Counted from the stretch's first letter, positions 1 through 11,855 are shown. The stretch: DNA of 43,387 bases from Apiotrichum sp. Y4204 (GCA_025531455.1 JAMYHL010000141.1:1-43387); one strand, 5' to 3'. A program made the numbers and translations. The notes: generated by a model from the letters alone, not told the origin.

Positions 1-2328
1 CCGCCACGGGGTTCTAGCGGCTGGACCGCTGAGTGTCGCCACAGCGCATTTGAGAGCGTTTAGAGCTTAGAGATCACCAGAGAGCTTATTGACACGTGTC
101 CCATTTCATGCCTCCTGGAGCGGCTCCGGCTCCGCCTCGACGCCGACGCTGAGAGCGGCACGCCTACCTTTGGCCGCCCGTATGTCGCCGACCTATGCCG
201 TTCTGCAGAAATGTCCTCACAGGCACACTCGTCAAGATATTAGAGGATGGCCATATGCAAGCAGAAGATCTCTACTTTCGGAGCGGCACATTGGCCTTCG
301 CGATCAAGTCCTACGCCGCCCAAGGTTGCGACTTGCCGTTGTCATGAAAGAACAGCACCGCCGCCGCTCCCAGGGATCCCTCCGCTGTTCTAAAGCTACG
401 ACAACCCAGAACACTTGTCCCTGGCGTCGTCCACAGCTATGCCGGCAACTACTTCGCTTGGAGTGCCCTTCCGGCGTGCTTGGGATTTCTCCTCTGTATT
501 TCGTGTCGTGGTCTATCCCTCTTCAATTTTCCTCAGATTGCCTCACTCCAGCGTGCTCACGGCCTGGCTGCAATGTCCTTTCTGCTTAACGATCTACACG
601 TCGAGTGCCACTTGTGCAATGGTCTGCGTTCAGTCCTACGCACCCTGTTTCCTCGCTCACCCCAGTGGGTATGGTCTCGGTGGCTGTGAGTCAAGGTCCT
701 TTGGTTCTGCGTCAGTCCTATCAAAGTACTTGCCCGCCAGGTATTGTACGAGCGTCGATGACTGAAGCGCGTCCCCCCATTGGCATCGCTGCACATCCTG
801 GGCCATCCCACCACTGGTGTTGGGCGGACGGCATGCTTCTGCGAGGAGAGCAGCACGAGGCGCTCGGTGCTCTAAGCCAACCTCGTGCGGCTGTCCAATA
901 CAGTACGCGACACCCTGGCTTGCTGACCAGCCGACGCGGTCTATGGTGGTGCATGTCACGCGGTAGCTCAGACGGCCCACAATGCTGCCTTGAAGCCTTG
1001 TGCGGTTGCCTGCTGTTGACTACCGGCTAGCACGACACTCGGCAACATCCTAGTCGCTATTCCGCGCGCGGGCTGTCCGTGGAGAAACAGCTCATTCGTG
1101 CCGCGTACGCCTCATCTGGCTCTCAGCAGCTCCGTTCCCTCGTCCTTCGTCTCTCGAATAACTGATTATCTATTGCGACGCCACACCTGTGCTGCCATGA
1201 AACGAGTAGGTCCACTGGGTCTTCCGTGAGCATCCCCATCACACCAACCCCCACTGCCATTATCTGCTGCCGGTATCAGTGTCTTGCTGTTGGACTCCAA
1301 GCCCAATATCTCGTTCTTGTTCCAGATGAGTCAGTCGTTCACTGGAGCTTGTGCGCGACCCAGTTCCGATCCAGTTCAGTATCCTCATTTCGTTCTGGAG
1401 GAGGGTCATCCAACACCTTTGCCGCCCTACCCAACCACGAGCCCGGCGTTCCTGCCTTTGCAGTGTTCTCCTCCCGTGGCCACCGCTACAGCTGCTCACT
1501 ATTCCGAGAGATGCCAGACTGCCCAGCAACCATCGAGCTCGTTAGATATGCATCCATTCGAATAGAGATACAACGCGTCCCGGTGCTCGCTGTGTGAGTT
1601 GCAGTATTCTTAAATGAAAAGCATGTCGATTGTTCGATGCCAATATGAACGATGGCACGCGTGGCAGTCATCTGGATCAGACGACCGGGTGATGTACTCG
1701 GCCGCTATGACTCTACAGTGTGCGGGCAGCTGTACTGCTGGGCGTTCCCGTCAGAGTCCGTGAACCATGAGCTGCAACCTGTGGCCAGCGGCGCTGGTAT
1801 TAGAACGTACAATTCGGTGTCGAATCATACCAGAAACACAGGCAGTGTTTCTAAACAAGCTCAATGAACGCCAAGATTCCTCGAGTCATGCCAGGCGCTG
1901 TCAAGGTCGCGCCGCACACTGCAGTCCCACAGCTCGGGGACGTCCCACGGTCCACAGATCCTCCTCGACCAAGCTGTCGCTAGGGGCCCGCTGGGCCCCG
2001 GGCATCGCGGCTGTGGAGTGCGGGTTGTGGACCGTGTGATCGGCGATGGAGTTGACCATCACGTTCAGTGGCTCGGCAGCCTCGTGGATGCGGCGGGTCG
2101 CTTCCGCATGTCCGCGGCGTTCCGCGTCACCGGGCGTGAACAGGCGGGGAGAGCTCTCCGGCGCGATCAGATGCGGGTGTACGCTCGCGCCGTGGGCTGG
2201 GCCGAGTGTGCGGCCTGGGCAGTTTCGTCATGGGCGGGCAAGGCTGTTTTCGGCGGAACGGCTCTCCCCAAAGAGTACATCGCGACGCGTTCAGGACAGA
2301 GCCGGCCGCCGGATCGGGGGCGGGGCCC

Positions 2329-2353
2329 GGGGGGGGGGGGGGGGGGGGGGGGG
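2329..2353. repeat. 25-nt poly(G) tract
   Basis: An uninterrupted run of 25 G on the plus strand follows a GC-rich stretch. It gives rise to artificial poly-Gly or poly-Pro reading frames on the two strands. Such a tract can form G-quadruplex structures and is a common site of replication slippage and of sequencing length error, so its exact length is uncertain. Confidence 0.9.
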
Positions 2354-3154
2354 CGCTCTGGGTTGGATAACTCACTGCGCGGCCTGGCCAGCGGCGGACC
2401 TGACTCCGGATCGGAGCTGCATCACAACAAGCCCACCGGCCATGTGGACGCGACACGGCCGGGACTGCATATCGACTGGCGCAACTCACGTAGGGACAGC
2501 ATTTGGCAGAACGCAGGTGGGCGTCGGCTGGCCGTACGTCCTTGCCCGCGACCGCCCGTTGACGAGGTGCCGGCTGTCGCGCGTGGCTGCGCTAAAACTT
2601 GCCTGTCAATGCACCGCAATGGGCTGTAGGCCGAACAGGATGCGCTGTGGGCAGATGAGTGGATGCTGTCGGTCGTGGCGCATTATCCCGATTAGTCGGG
2701 ATGGGAGGTTCTCGCGACGGGGCTGAAGTGCTGCTGTATCAATGGCGGGAACCATATGCTCAAATCTTATAGGTCTTCAGACGACTCATGCGGCACAGAA
2801 AAGCGATGGCTGAGCCGGCTTGTGGTACTGCGCTTGAAGGCAACGGTATCGGGCGACAACGCGAGAACGCGTGAGCGAGGAGCGGGGAGGCTGGGTAGGT
2901 GAGTGTGTGTGAGATCGGACAGTGCCCGAGAACGCGCAAGGATTGAATTACGATCGTGAGCATGTTATCTGCTGTTTTGCACAAAGTTGGTTGGGTGTAG
3001 AATGATAAGAAGGATGAACAGAACCAGGAACAGAAAATGCTGTTGTTGTCATCGTTGTCAACAACGTTCCGTTCTTGTGTGGGAGCTTTACGTAAGTGTT
3101 CCCCATGCATACAGTACTTACAATCTCCCAGTTCGTCTTCGGCTTCATCCTCAT

Positions 3155-3195
3155 CCATCCTCATCAGCATCATCATCATCATCATCTCCATCGCC
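3155..3195. repeat. CAT/ATC trinucleotide microsatellite
   Basis: Repeated CAT units read as His or Ile/Ser runs on the plus strand and as Met/Asp runs on the minus strand. This explains the odd poly-Met open frame opposite it. The tract lies in a pyrimidine-rich stretch resembling a fungal gene leader, but no convincing coding start follows. Confidence 0.75.
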
Positions 3196-6100
3196 ATCAC
3201 CCGCCCCTCCGTCACGCACTATGCACGTCTATTCCATCCACTGCTGCCTCTGTGCTATTGCTTACGATCACTCACGACTCAAAGCCCTTGCGACCGTCCG
3301 TCCGTTCACAGAAGCCCTTGGCTGATCCCGAGCTCCATGTCCTTGGACTGCAGCACAACACAACAGATAGCCCTTCTGAGTCACAACAGTACCTAATCTC
3401 ATGTTCCCCAGCAACCAGCGTCGGGAGACATCCTGGCTCCTAGCACAACCACCATCGCCGTGTAGACCCAGGCCGCAGGCCGAACACGCAGCAGCACGCT
3501 TGTCGCGCCGCCACCTTGGTACCATCAAGCCGTGAGTTCTGTCTACTGGTGGCATAGCATCCATCCTCCAGCGCGAGCTCATCGCCAACGTCGGCACCGT
3601 GTGTACCTTCCGGCCCCGAGTCTGGCCAGATGCGGACGCGGCAGGCTCTTGCCATTGCTATGTTGTTGTCATCTCGCTCTCAGTCCCCGTGCAGCTCCTT
3701 TCCGCCGTCCTTTTTTCTCCTCCCACATGATGCTCGCGAACTGGTGTTATCTTGCCGGCTGTCTCATCGCCGACCTATCGCTGTGCATGAAGTCGGCGCG
3801 ACAATCACCGACCGCAGGCGACTTGGTTTGTCACGCAAGTCCGCCGCACACTCTCTGATTACCTCTGAACACACCTCACTGCTGCAACGCCCTGACCTCA
3901 ACAAGCGCCTCCGCGTTCTTGACTCCCAACTCAGCAACGCTCTCAGCCCCATCGTATCCCTACCGCATTATCCAGGTCTGCTGCGGCACTAACATCATCA
4001 ACCATCAACCAATGCGCGGTTATTTGCTTTCTGGCTGAGGACATGCCGTCAACTTGCCATTGTCTATCCCCTCTCCCCCACAGAAATACGGCCGACACCC
4101 CCCCCCTGTTCGCCTCTGGACTCCATCTTGCACGCTCACACCACTCACGCAACACCGGCCCGGCAGCCCGCAACGAGAGCAGGCTGCCCCTTACGATTCG
4201 GTCATCCAACGGCCTCACGGCTTGGCCGCCTCCATCATCTCTAAGACGTTTACCGCCTGGGCAGTGCCCAAGTCACATCCGTGACTGCCCTAGAGTCCTG
4301 CAGATAAGCGTGCGGGATGCCTCTGGCGGTGTCGCTGCCTACGACCACACGTGCTTTGCCGGCGCATCTCGACCACCAGTTGACGCTGGCGTCCACTGCA
4401 ATTGGACCGAACAACATCTCCACGTCTGATTGTGTTTTACTCTGAAAGAGGTTGGCTGACAGCAGAGCACCGGCTGCCTGGTCTTCACCATTGCCGTCCC
4501 CACGCTTAACGCGTTCGCGATTATCGAAAAATCCACTGTGTTCTATCGTACGACAAAGTTCTCTGGCATGTTATCATTGTCAACTTGCCCGCGCTGGTTG
4601 CAGTCTGCACCCGCTGCGTGCAAGTGTGAGTGGACGGGCAACTTCACCTCCCCAAGATGCTCTTCGGTGTCCCGCTCACGTGGGGAAACAAGCGCGTCCT
4701 CCCATTCCAACCCCACCTCGTCCAAGAAGCCTGTTTTGAGAAACCCTTGTGATGTGAGGCGGGTCGCCCTCCGCTGGCCGATGTCCGTTCAGTACCCAGC
4801 CGTCTAGGGACGTGACGTGGAGATATGTGTCCAGACTGGTGGGTCGCCAGGCTCAACCCAATGTACCGTCGTTGGCCCAACCGAGAAGACATGCGTGAAA
4901 CGTTCAAACTGACCACTCCGGCCCCGGCCTCACTAAGTTCTTTCACAAGTCAGTGGACCAGCACTGGCCATGGGCCGTTACCCGGCAAGTCGCGGACATG
5001 TCGGCCCATTGCGGATTGGATCAATGTGTCCATGCCTGCGGCGCTCCACGCAGCTTCGCGTCTCTCCTCAACGACAGCCGCTCTTTTTGACTTCGGGGGC
5101 CGAACACGGAGCGACTCGCTAACAGACCGCCGCGCGACCGCGCGGACGTGTCATCTGAGAAGCTGCCCTCTCAAAGCTTCCTCAGAACGGGACCGATGGG
5201 AGGATGACAAGCGGGCCGCACACAATTATCGCCTCGCGACTCTCCCATCGCACCACCAAAGCCGTCCGGCGGAGCAGTGTCACCTTGGGCCTTTAAACGG
5301 TTGGTCGTATCGGCCGTTACTGACCTCGTACAGTCGCCGGGCGAATACCGTTATCATGTCAACCAGCGAGACCCCCACCACCTACTGCTTCGATACCAAT
5401 CATGTTACGACCCCGTCGTTTTAGTCAGTAGAGACGATGAAAACGTTCAATTAGTCATGATCGAATATGGTGTACGGGGCATCGTAAGGGGGTTGTACAG
5501 CTGATCGCAGGCCAAGCTCAAGATCACTGGCACGAGCCAGAAGCCATCTGAGTCTTCGCAGAACCAATGTTGTCGCGGCTCCTCCGTTCCTGGCGCGTGT
5601 CTTGGTCGGAGAGGAAGTCAGAGTCACATGCTGGGCCACGCGCGCCTTGGCGCGGGCAACCTAAGAGAACCGCCGCCTACCCGCCCGAGGCCGGAAGGGT
5701 GACGGGGGAAGGGATTGAGAGACGTCACAGAAAGGGAGGCGGAGGACTGGATGCCGAGGGCGCCAAGAAAGAGGACGGCTGGATATCGAGAGAGGGAAGG
5801 AGAAAAAGGACGGCGAAGGCGAAGAAGGGAGGAAAGAAGGAGGGGCTTAAAGCGTGAGGATTTGAGAAGACGAGGGATACCGGAAGCGGGCAAGGACGAC
5901 GTGGCTGTGAACATCCGCGCGTTGGCCGATGCCGCGGCCGAGGTGTTGGTGTGGCCAAGTCCTGCCTTCCCAACGGCCAAGCTCCTTGATGGTTTCCCTT
6001 GGGATGCTGATGCAGGCGGCCCACGTTGCAGCGCCCCGCCGAAAGAAATGTCCAGAAAAGCCGGTCGGTGTGCTCGTGATATCCGCAAGGTCAAGAGCCT

Positions 6101-6226
6101 TTCAGACTTGCTTCACAGACCACTGCTTGTCGAACGAATGCCTGTCGCGGGCTAGCCACGAGAGCCGCTGGGCAGAGCGAGGCCGCAGCGGACGCAGGGG
6201 AGACCGTGCGCGACGAGCCGCCCGTC

Positions 6227-7095
6227 CTACTGGGCCGTAAGTTCCGGGCTGTCAATGTGTGCGACAATGTTCTGGCGGATCTCGAGCGGGAGCCGCGTGT
6301 GCTCCCTGGCACCACGGAGGAGGATCTTGGCAGTAACCAAAAGGCGGCACGCGGTGGCGCCGACGCGTAGCTTCAGCTGGCCGTTGCGCTTTATGACGGC
6401 GATGCGGCGCGCGGCACGGTAACCCTTGTCAAAGTTGGCCTCGAGCTCGTCGGAGCCGAGGACGGGCCACCGGAGGCGCGTGTGGAAGTCTTCGAGTATA
6501 CACGCCTCGGCGAGGGGAGGGGATCGCTCATCGGGGTACAGCCCCGTCGTGGCTGGATTCTCCACCGCGCGCCGGCAGCACTCGTGCTCCAGGTCGTGCA
6601 CGGCCGTGCACCCGCGGCACGCGGAGCGCCAAGTCATGTTGAACTCTCATCAACACCCGGGCTCGTACCCGACCTCGCACAGGATGTGCCAGTGGTGGTC
6701 CCATATGGTCGGGAGGACGCGAGAGCGGGCCAGACGCGGCCGCGCGAGTCGATGGGGAGACGGACGGCGTGCAGTCCGCGGCGGAGAGGATAGTCTGCGA
6801 GACCTGGTCCCTCTGCGCGTTCCACGGGTAGCCCACCTTGCGGTCCCTCTTGCGTTACCCCGTCTTCGGCGGCTTTGGCGCGTCGATGCGGCAAAGCAGG
6901 CCCGCGTTGCTGCAACCCCCCAGGCGTGTACTTCATTGTGAGCACGGGATAGCGCACGCCGAAGGCCAGCAGGCGCGAGATGTTCCATGGTTGGCCGGCC
7001 CACTGCAACCCGCGCGTCTGGAAGATGATCTCGATCTCGGGAGGGGAGGCGGGCATGATGCGTGCGAAGAGGGTGAGGAAGAACGGGAGGGACAT
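6227..7095 (-). pseudogene. Frame-broken gene of unknown family
   Basis: The minus strand carries three protein-like stretches in different frames. The first begins at an ATG at 7095, just behind a TATA-like stretch, and runs about 60 residues (MSLPFFLTLF...). A middle part near 6650-6840 includes a WDHHWHILCEVGYEPG-like segment. The last, 6637-6227, starts with a Cys-rich stretch (CRGCTAVHDLEHECC) and ends LPLEIRQNIVAHIDSPELTAQ. They line up head to tail like one original protein of about 280 residues, but at least two frame changes and stops near 6645 break it. Introns could explain one junction; I found no clean donor/acceptor pairs for all of them. The Cys/His pattern suggests a metal-binding fold, but the family is not recognised. 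Confidence 0.45.
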
Positions 7096-8131
7096 GTCTG
7101 GTCTTATATTCTGCGTGGATGTGCTATGTCAGGGCGTTAGTTTCCGCACTAGTCTCCGAGCCATTCGACTCGACGCGCCCGCCGACGAGACGAGTCGGGA
7201 ATGACGGACGCGTCGAGTTGGGAATGACCCCGCGGTGCCTGTTTCGTGGTGCAGCTCCAGTGACAGTGCATAACCCATCTCTATACGTACAGACGAGGTG
7301 ATAACAACAGGATAGGGAGATACAGGGCGACTCGGGGAGGCAACTCCCTGGTGGCTCGGTTCCGGGCGAAGGCCCGGTTTATTCACAGTCGATTTCCGCT
7401 CGGGAACAGCGTCCACATCGCTATCGCTCCCACCGAACGATGGGGTGATAGGTGGCGAGCCCGTCTCCTTGGATGGCATGGGGGCATGGGCGATGTGGCA
7501 CTGGAGGACTTGGGGGTAGTGGAGGGTGGGACGGTGGAGCTGCCCGCGATGGGGTGTGCGGCTGGGACCCGCCCGGCCAGGTCCACACAGCAGGCTGCTC
7601 GTCGACGGACGGGTCACGACAGGGGCGCACGCTGCCTCGTCCGGTTCCACGAAGAGGTCCCACTATACGCGCGGGAGTCGCGACAGGGGATCACGGGCGG
7701 AGGGTTGGGGCCGAAACGACGGGCAAGCGCAGGCGAGACGGGTCCGAGGGCAAGAGACAGCGGAGGCAGGCAAGGCGCATGGCGGGGAGATGATGTGAGA
7801 ATAGCGGTGGATGGATGGGTTGATGACGATGGTGGGTGGTGAGCCGGACTCCTGGGTTGTCTTGAGGGAGTGGGCGACGAGGAACTAGAGGACTTTGACA
7901 TGGAAGAGGGGTATGATGGTGCGGTATGACGGTGCTGCTGTCCGGGATGCGGTTTGGCGGTTGCTTCCACCGGAACGCGGTGGGGTGCTACGCGGCGAGC
8001 CGCACTCCTTGCATGACATCTCGCCCTTCTTACCACAATCACAACAACCGACCGCTCTCTCAACAACCGCATCCTCCTACACCGCTGCATCCTCACCTTT
8101 CACCTCGTCGAACCACCTTTCCCTTGCAACA
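7096..8131. other. Intergenic, with a low-complexity Ser/Pro ORF
   Basis: No confident gene. A minus-strand frame opening with an ATG near 7903 encodes a Ser/Pro-rich stretch and stays open to 7614, but it has no recognisable domain and is compositionally biased. The last 120 bases before 8132 form a C/T/A-rich leader typical of a fungal promoter or 5' UTR and probably belong to the downstream gene. Confidence 0.4.
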
Positions 8132-9538
8132 ATGGAAGCCACCCCTAGCTCCCGCACACGAGCCTTGGAAGCTCTGAGGTCGTTTGGCCTCAACACACCC
8201 GACGCGCGCATCGCCTACAGCGCAGTAGCTTCCGCAATAGGTAGGAAGAAAGCACCCTCGACGTCGTCCTCGGTGCCGGCCGAGCGCACTGTGCAGGCAG
8301 CGCGAGAGGAGTACTTCCAGGCCCTGTTCCGTCATAGTGAGTTAGCTTTCCCGAGCGCCTCATCGAGGAGCACACACTGAGTCTGTTCAGCAGATCACAC
8401 CCCCGTTCTGGACGCCTCGACCGAGCACAGCGTAGTAGCGGTGCAACGACATTCATCTACGACGGCATTGGGCCGGGCTAAGGCCGATGAGGAGGCCCGC
8501 GCCTGCGCCAAACGGATGCGGATGATCATGGAGATGCTCGGTTCAAGATTTGAGTCCGTGCGGGTATGTAGCGTCTTGGGGAGCGCGGTGTCGGCGACGC
8601 TCCACAAACCCCTCAACGGTCGGGATGGTGGCCTGCATTTGTCCCCAGCCAACCTAGAGGCGCAGTTGGAGGACGGGGCGTATGCGCTTGTCATGCTCTG
8701 GCATGATGACGGAATTAACTGTCACCCCGACTTTTTGAACACGTTTTGGGCCAAGGCACCCGCCAAGCGAGGCTGCGAGGCCTGCCTCCTTCCAGAGCGA
8801 GACCGCGAGTTAGAGGGTGCCTGCCTCCGCTCCATGACGCGCAGCGACGACGACGAGTCGATGCGGGCGACATCAGCTGAGCTCCCCGCCGAGGCTACAA
8901 AGCCGTTCGCGTCCTTCGTTCCGCCCAGAGACGCGCCGCCAAACCCTATGTCCGGCCCGTCGACCATCCCCGCGGGCACCGGCATCTCAGCGAGCTCAAG
9001 GACGGCAATGATGCGAGGCGCGCTGTTTGAGGGCAGCCGGCGCGACGATGAGAAGAAGAAGGCCGACGAACGAGTCGGGAAGCTCAACGCGTCGTACGAG
9101 TCAGCCAAGCAGGCGGCGACGAACAGCGCAGAGCTGGCCTTTCTGGCCACGCAGCGTGAGAACGATCTCACGCTTCAGCTGCAGCAGGCGGAACAGCGCG
9201 TGACGGAGCTTCGCGAGCAACTCGCGTCGGCCACCCTTCACAGCAACGAGACGCGCCGTGTCGCGGCAGCGCGGGCGACAGCGGCCGCGCAGTCCCATTC
9301 CGAACTTCAGGCTGCTATCGAACAACAGCGCCTGTTCCGGCTCGCGTTCGAGTTCGCGAAGGGGGAGACGGACGACATGGCCTGGGCAGTGAATCGCCCG
9401 AATACGGATTACGCGTTGGTGGCGGATATGCTAGCGAGAATGCCTTTCGTCACAGACGAGAACGAGACCAACGATGTCAACGACAAAGGCAAGGCGAAGG
9501 AGGTTGAAGGCGACGAGCTAGGAGGCACGGTACCATGA
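8132..9538 (+). CDS. Hypothetical coiled-coil protein
   Basis: Two exons are proposed. The first starts at 8132 in a good context (caacaATGG) behind a pyrimidine-rich leader. A GTGAGT donor at 8337 and a TTCAG acceptor ending at 8390 define a 54-nt intron that keeps the frame, giving about 450 residues. The N-terminal 70 residues are Ala/Ser-rich. The middle contains a Cys-bearing segment (residues about 110-180), then a Pro/Ser linker. Residues about 280-385 are Glu/Gln/Ala/Arg-rich with heptad-like spacing, a likely long coiled coil. The C-terminus is acidic. There is no signal peptide or membrane segment and I do not recognise the family. Its location among retroelement debris could mean a lineage-specific gene or an element-derived protein. 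Confidence 0.6.
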
Positions 9539-9590
9539 TGGGATGGTCGATAGAGTATGCAACTGCTTCTTTGGTCCTGTTCAACATAGT

Positions 9591-10616
9591 TCAACCGCTG
9601 CTGAGGGGCGCCGCAAGAGTCGCGCTGGCTGGGTACACGCACGCATGCGCCGGCCCGAACAGGGGCGCGAACAATTGGAGAGTAGGCCGAGTCCGACGAG
9701 AGAGGTCCCCCGGGCTGGAACACTCCGCTCTGCTGTCCACGAACCGCCCACGCAGTATCCGGCTGCCGTCGCCTTTGGCAGTGTCCAGTGTCCGACAGGT
9801 GTGCCACACAAGCGACATGCGATAGTCGCGCTGGGCGTCCAACAGCCCCATGTGTGTACACGAATCGTCCGCATTCTGGCTTTCCGATGCCGACGTCAAC
9901 GGGAGCTCCGTGCCCAGGACAGCATGTGACGGTCGCGTCCCCGGTGCGAGATTTGACCACACGGTGGCATAGTGTTGGTCCGTGTGTGTGGCAGTTTGCG
10001 CTCTCGGTCGGAAAGCCCAGTGCAGATCTGAGACTCGCACTCGCCGCGGCTGAAGCCGACGACGCTCCTGCACAATCGATCGTATAATCGAGAGGGCTGA
10101 TGCGATCGGCGGCAGTCGTCGTGAGTCATGGCCGTGCGAGGAAGCCGCCTCCGGCAGATCTCGGAGGGCTCGGCCCACTTTCCCAGAGAGTCGCCAAAGG
10201 CATTCCGTCGCGAGAGACAGTAGGTCTCTGCAAAGCTCCTTGAGTCGATCGGCGACTTGAACGCATCCGATTTGCAACGAGCGGGTCATATTTTGCCACG
10301 GGATGAGACGACATCCTCTGAGGCATGAGAGCAGGGACGGAAGGCCGCCAGCGAAGATTGGGGCAGGGCTGTACGTCATGGGCGCGTGAGGCCTGTACAC
10401 GCCGACGAGACAGGTCGCTGACGAGAGCGCGTCAACAACCGGGTTGAGCGTGTTCTCGTGGAATGGGATGGACGTGGGTCCGACGAGAATGACCAGATCA
10501 AAGGTGTTGCGCTCCACTAATCGCCAAAAGTCGGTCGGGTGTCGAGCCAGGGGTGTCGAAGCGTATGTCACAGCTCCTGGTCTCGGAGCGAGCTGGGATG
10601 TGCTGTGAAGGCACAC
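9591..10616 (-). CDS. Degenerate or lineage-specific ORF, unknown
   Basis: A 341-codon minus-strand frame opens without an ATG near its 5' end (the first codon is GTG) and remains open upstream to about 10793, where a stop occurs. The N-terminal half looks protein-like (for example FDLVILVGPTSIPFHENTL). The C-terminal part lies in a sequence that is duplicated at 11099-11215 and has a biased Arg/Ser/Thr composition. Lack of an ATG and of a family match suggest an exon whose upstream part is missing, or a decaying element-borne gene. Confidence 0.3.
   Translation of the reverse strand: MCLHSTSQLAPRPGAVTYASTPLARHPTDFWRLVERNTFDLVILVGPTSIPFHENTLNPVVDALSSATCLVGVYRPHAPMTYSPAPIFAGGLPSLLSCLRGCRLIPWQNMTRSLQIGCVQVADRLKELCRDLLSLATECLWRLSGKVGRALRDLPEAASSHGHDSRRLPPIASALSIIRSIVQERRRLQPRRVRVSDLHWAFRPRAQTATHTDQHYATVWSNLAPGTRPSHAVLGTELPLTSASESQNADDSCTHMGLLDAQRDYRMSLVWHTCRTLDTAKGDGSRILRGRFVDSRAECSSPGDLSRRTRPTLQLFAPLFGPAHACVYPASATLAAPLSSG
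9994..10100. repeat. Direct repeat, copy A
   Basis: This stretch shares ordered blocks with 11101-11215 in the same orientation: a CTCTCGGTCGGA block, then GATCTGAGACTCGCACTCGC, then CAATCGATCGT with TAATCGAG. The match is imperfect with small length differences. It overlaps the C-terminal part of the minus-strand ORF at 9591-10616. It looks like an old segmental or element duplication. Confidence 0.75.
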
Positions 10617-11100
10617 TGTGGTCTTGTTCTCGGAAATGTTGAACCCGTCTTTGCGCAGCTGCTTGAGTACAGTGGGGAGCCGCTTGCGGCGGAAGTCACG
10701 AAGATCTGCCGGCGTCGTAGTGCCTCCACAAGATGAGACGCGGAAGAAGATCGCCAGGCGGATTGTTCTTTTGCGCTTGAGCGCGTCAAGGATCCCTATG
10801 TGTTATCATTTGGCCCCCGTACTCGGGGGCGAAAGCAACGCACCCTTGTCCATGGTCATGTCGGCGAGCTTGCGCCCGAGGCGGGCGATGTGGATCCCTA
10901 CTTGCTCACTGACAGGAGGGAGTTCCACGAGGGGCGCGGGCGGCGGGGAGACAGACAGGGACGTTCGGGCGCGGGCGGGGAGCGGGCTGATCTGCCTATC
11001 GAGGCGTTCCGGGAGATTGGGGGGCGGGGAGGGGGAGGGGGAGGGGTACCGGTCGGGGATATGCCCAGATGGCGTCCGAACGTCGGTCTCGGTCGTTGAC

Positions 11101-11215
11101 AGTTTGCACTCTCGGTCGGACAGCCCGGTGCGGATCTGAGACTCGCACTCGCCGCGCCTGTACGTCGACGCCGCTCTTAGAGTCTTGCGCAATCGATCGT
11201 GTAATCGAGGGAGTG
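11101..11215. repeat. Direct repeat, copy B
   Basis: Second copy of the block at 9994-10100. Its minus-strand translation repeats the peptide pattern RRVRVSD-H-A-RPR-QT seen in copy A, so the copies diverged from one sequence by substitutions and small indels. Confidence 0.75.
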
Positions 11216-11530
11216 ACACGCGAAGTTAGAGACGCGGTCGTGAAATTGGTGCAATGTCCAGCAGTGGCTCGCCCGGTGTCCGGCAGTTGCAAGCGTTGTC
11301 CGTCCTACGCGGCGCGTGCGATTTCCTCCAGTTGTGCGAGAATCTCGTACCCCACCGGAGGGGCCAGCGCTCCGCTGTCGTCCGAGACGTTTGCAGGCGA
11401 CTGTGGGTGGGGTCGCGTCCCCCCACAAGTGCGCGCGTTGTCTGAAATTGGTGGGTTGCTAACTAGTTGCTTCCACCTCCCGAGATTGTCGCGCAAACAC
11501 TTCGATGCTTGGGCTCCGGCAGTGCTGCTG

Positions 11531-11690
11531 GTAGTCACGTGATAGTGACAGGAGGTACATAAGGAGGCGTCGAGGCATCTGTGCTCCCTCATCCTCCCAC
11601 TCTTCCTCCACGCCTCTATCTCGCTCACTCGAACGGGCTAGCGCCGGCGCTACCCGTCTCTCTCTCTCGCTCTCGCTGTTGCTCTCGCTC
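11531..11690 (+). repeat. LTR-like inverted repeat, left arm
   Basis: About 150 nt match the reverse complement of 16885-17034 at high identity. Shared landmarks in order are GTAGTCACGTGATA, AGGAGGCGTCGAGGCATCTG, TGCTCCCTCATCCTCCCACT, and ACTCGAACGGG followed by a 14-nt palindrome TAGCGCCGGCGCTA and a CT-rich run. An ACATAAGG stretch may be a TATA-like element. A Ty3/Gypsy reverse-transcriptase scrap lies just inside this arm, so an LTR fragment is plausible. I saw no clear target-site duplication. Confidence 0.8.
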
Positions 11691-11744
11691 CTGCTCTCGC
11701 TCTCTCACGGCGGAATATGAACAGCTCTCAGATACCGCGTGCAG

Positions 11745-11855
11745 ACAACGGTTAGGAGACTCCAAGCTCCACGCCAAAGCCCAGAAATGCGAGTTCTATG
11801 CCAAGCCAACAGAGTCCTTGGGTACGTAGTATCTCCTGAAGGCGTATTGATCTTG
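11745..11855 (+). mobile_element. Ty3/Gypsy reverse-transcriptase fragment
   Basis: The plus strand encodes LHAKAQKCEFYAKPTESLG, followed after a one-base frame change by YVVSPEGVL. This matches the well-conserved reverse-transcriptase segment of Ty3/Gypsy elements (pattern L-x-K-x-x-KCEF ... LG-(Y/H)-x-(V/I)-S-x-x-G). Only this segment survives; no aspartate-bearing catalytic box, RNase H or integrase is visible nearby. It is a frameshifted relic. Confidence 0.7.

Larger units (their letters stand above)
1..6226. other. Gene-poor decayed region with coding relics
   Basis: I see no intact gene with a convincing start, frame and family here. The plus frame across roughly 180-1030 reads like old coding sequence: long stretches without low-complexity bias, interrupted by several stop codons (for example near 349 and 688). 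Another open stretch at 5277-5504 (+) also looks like a relic. Other landmarks are a run of 25 G at 2329-2353, a CAT trinucleotide microsatellite near 3160-3190, and a purine-rich tract at about 5700-5860. Reading frames overlap on both strands without one dominating, as expected for degenerate or intergenic DNA. Old transposon remnants are the simplest explanation, but I could not name a family. Confidence 0.5.

Noticed and set aside
2018..2629. Plus-strand 203-codon ORF crossing the 25-G run
   Set aside because: Its frame depends on the homopolymer length, several other frames are equally open, and no domain is visible.
2760..3215. Minus-strand ORF with a poly-Met stretch
   Set aside because: Produced by the CAT trinucleotide repeat; the rest has no protein-like features.
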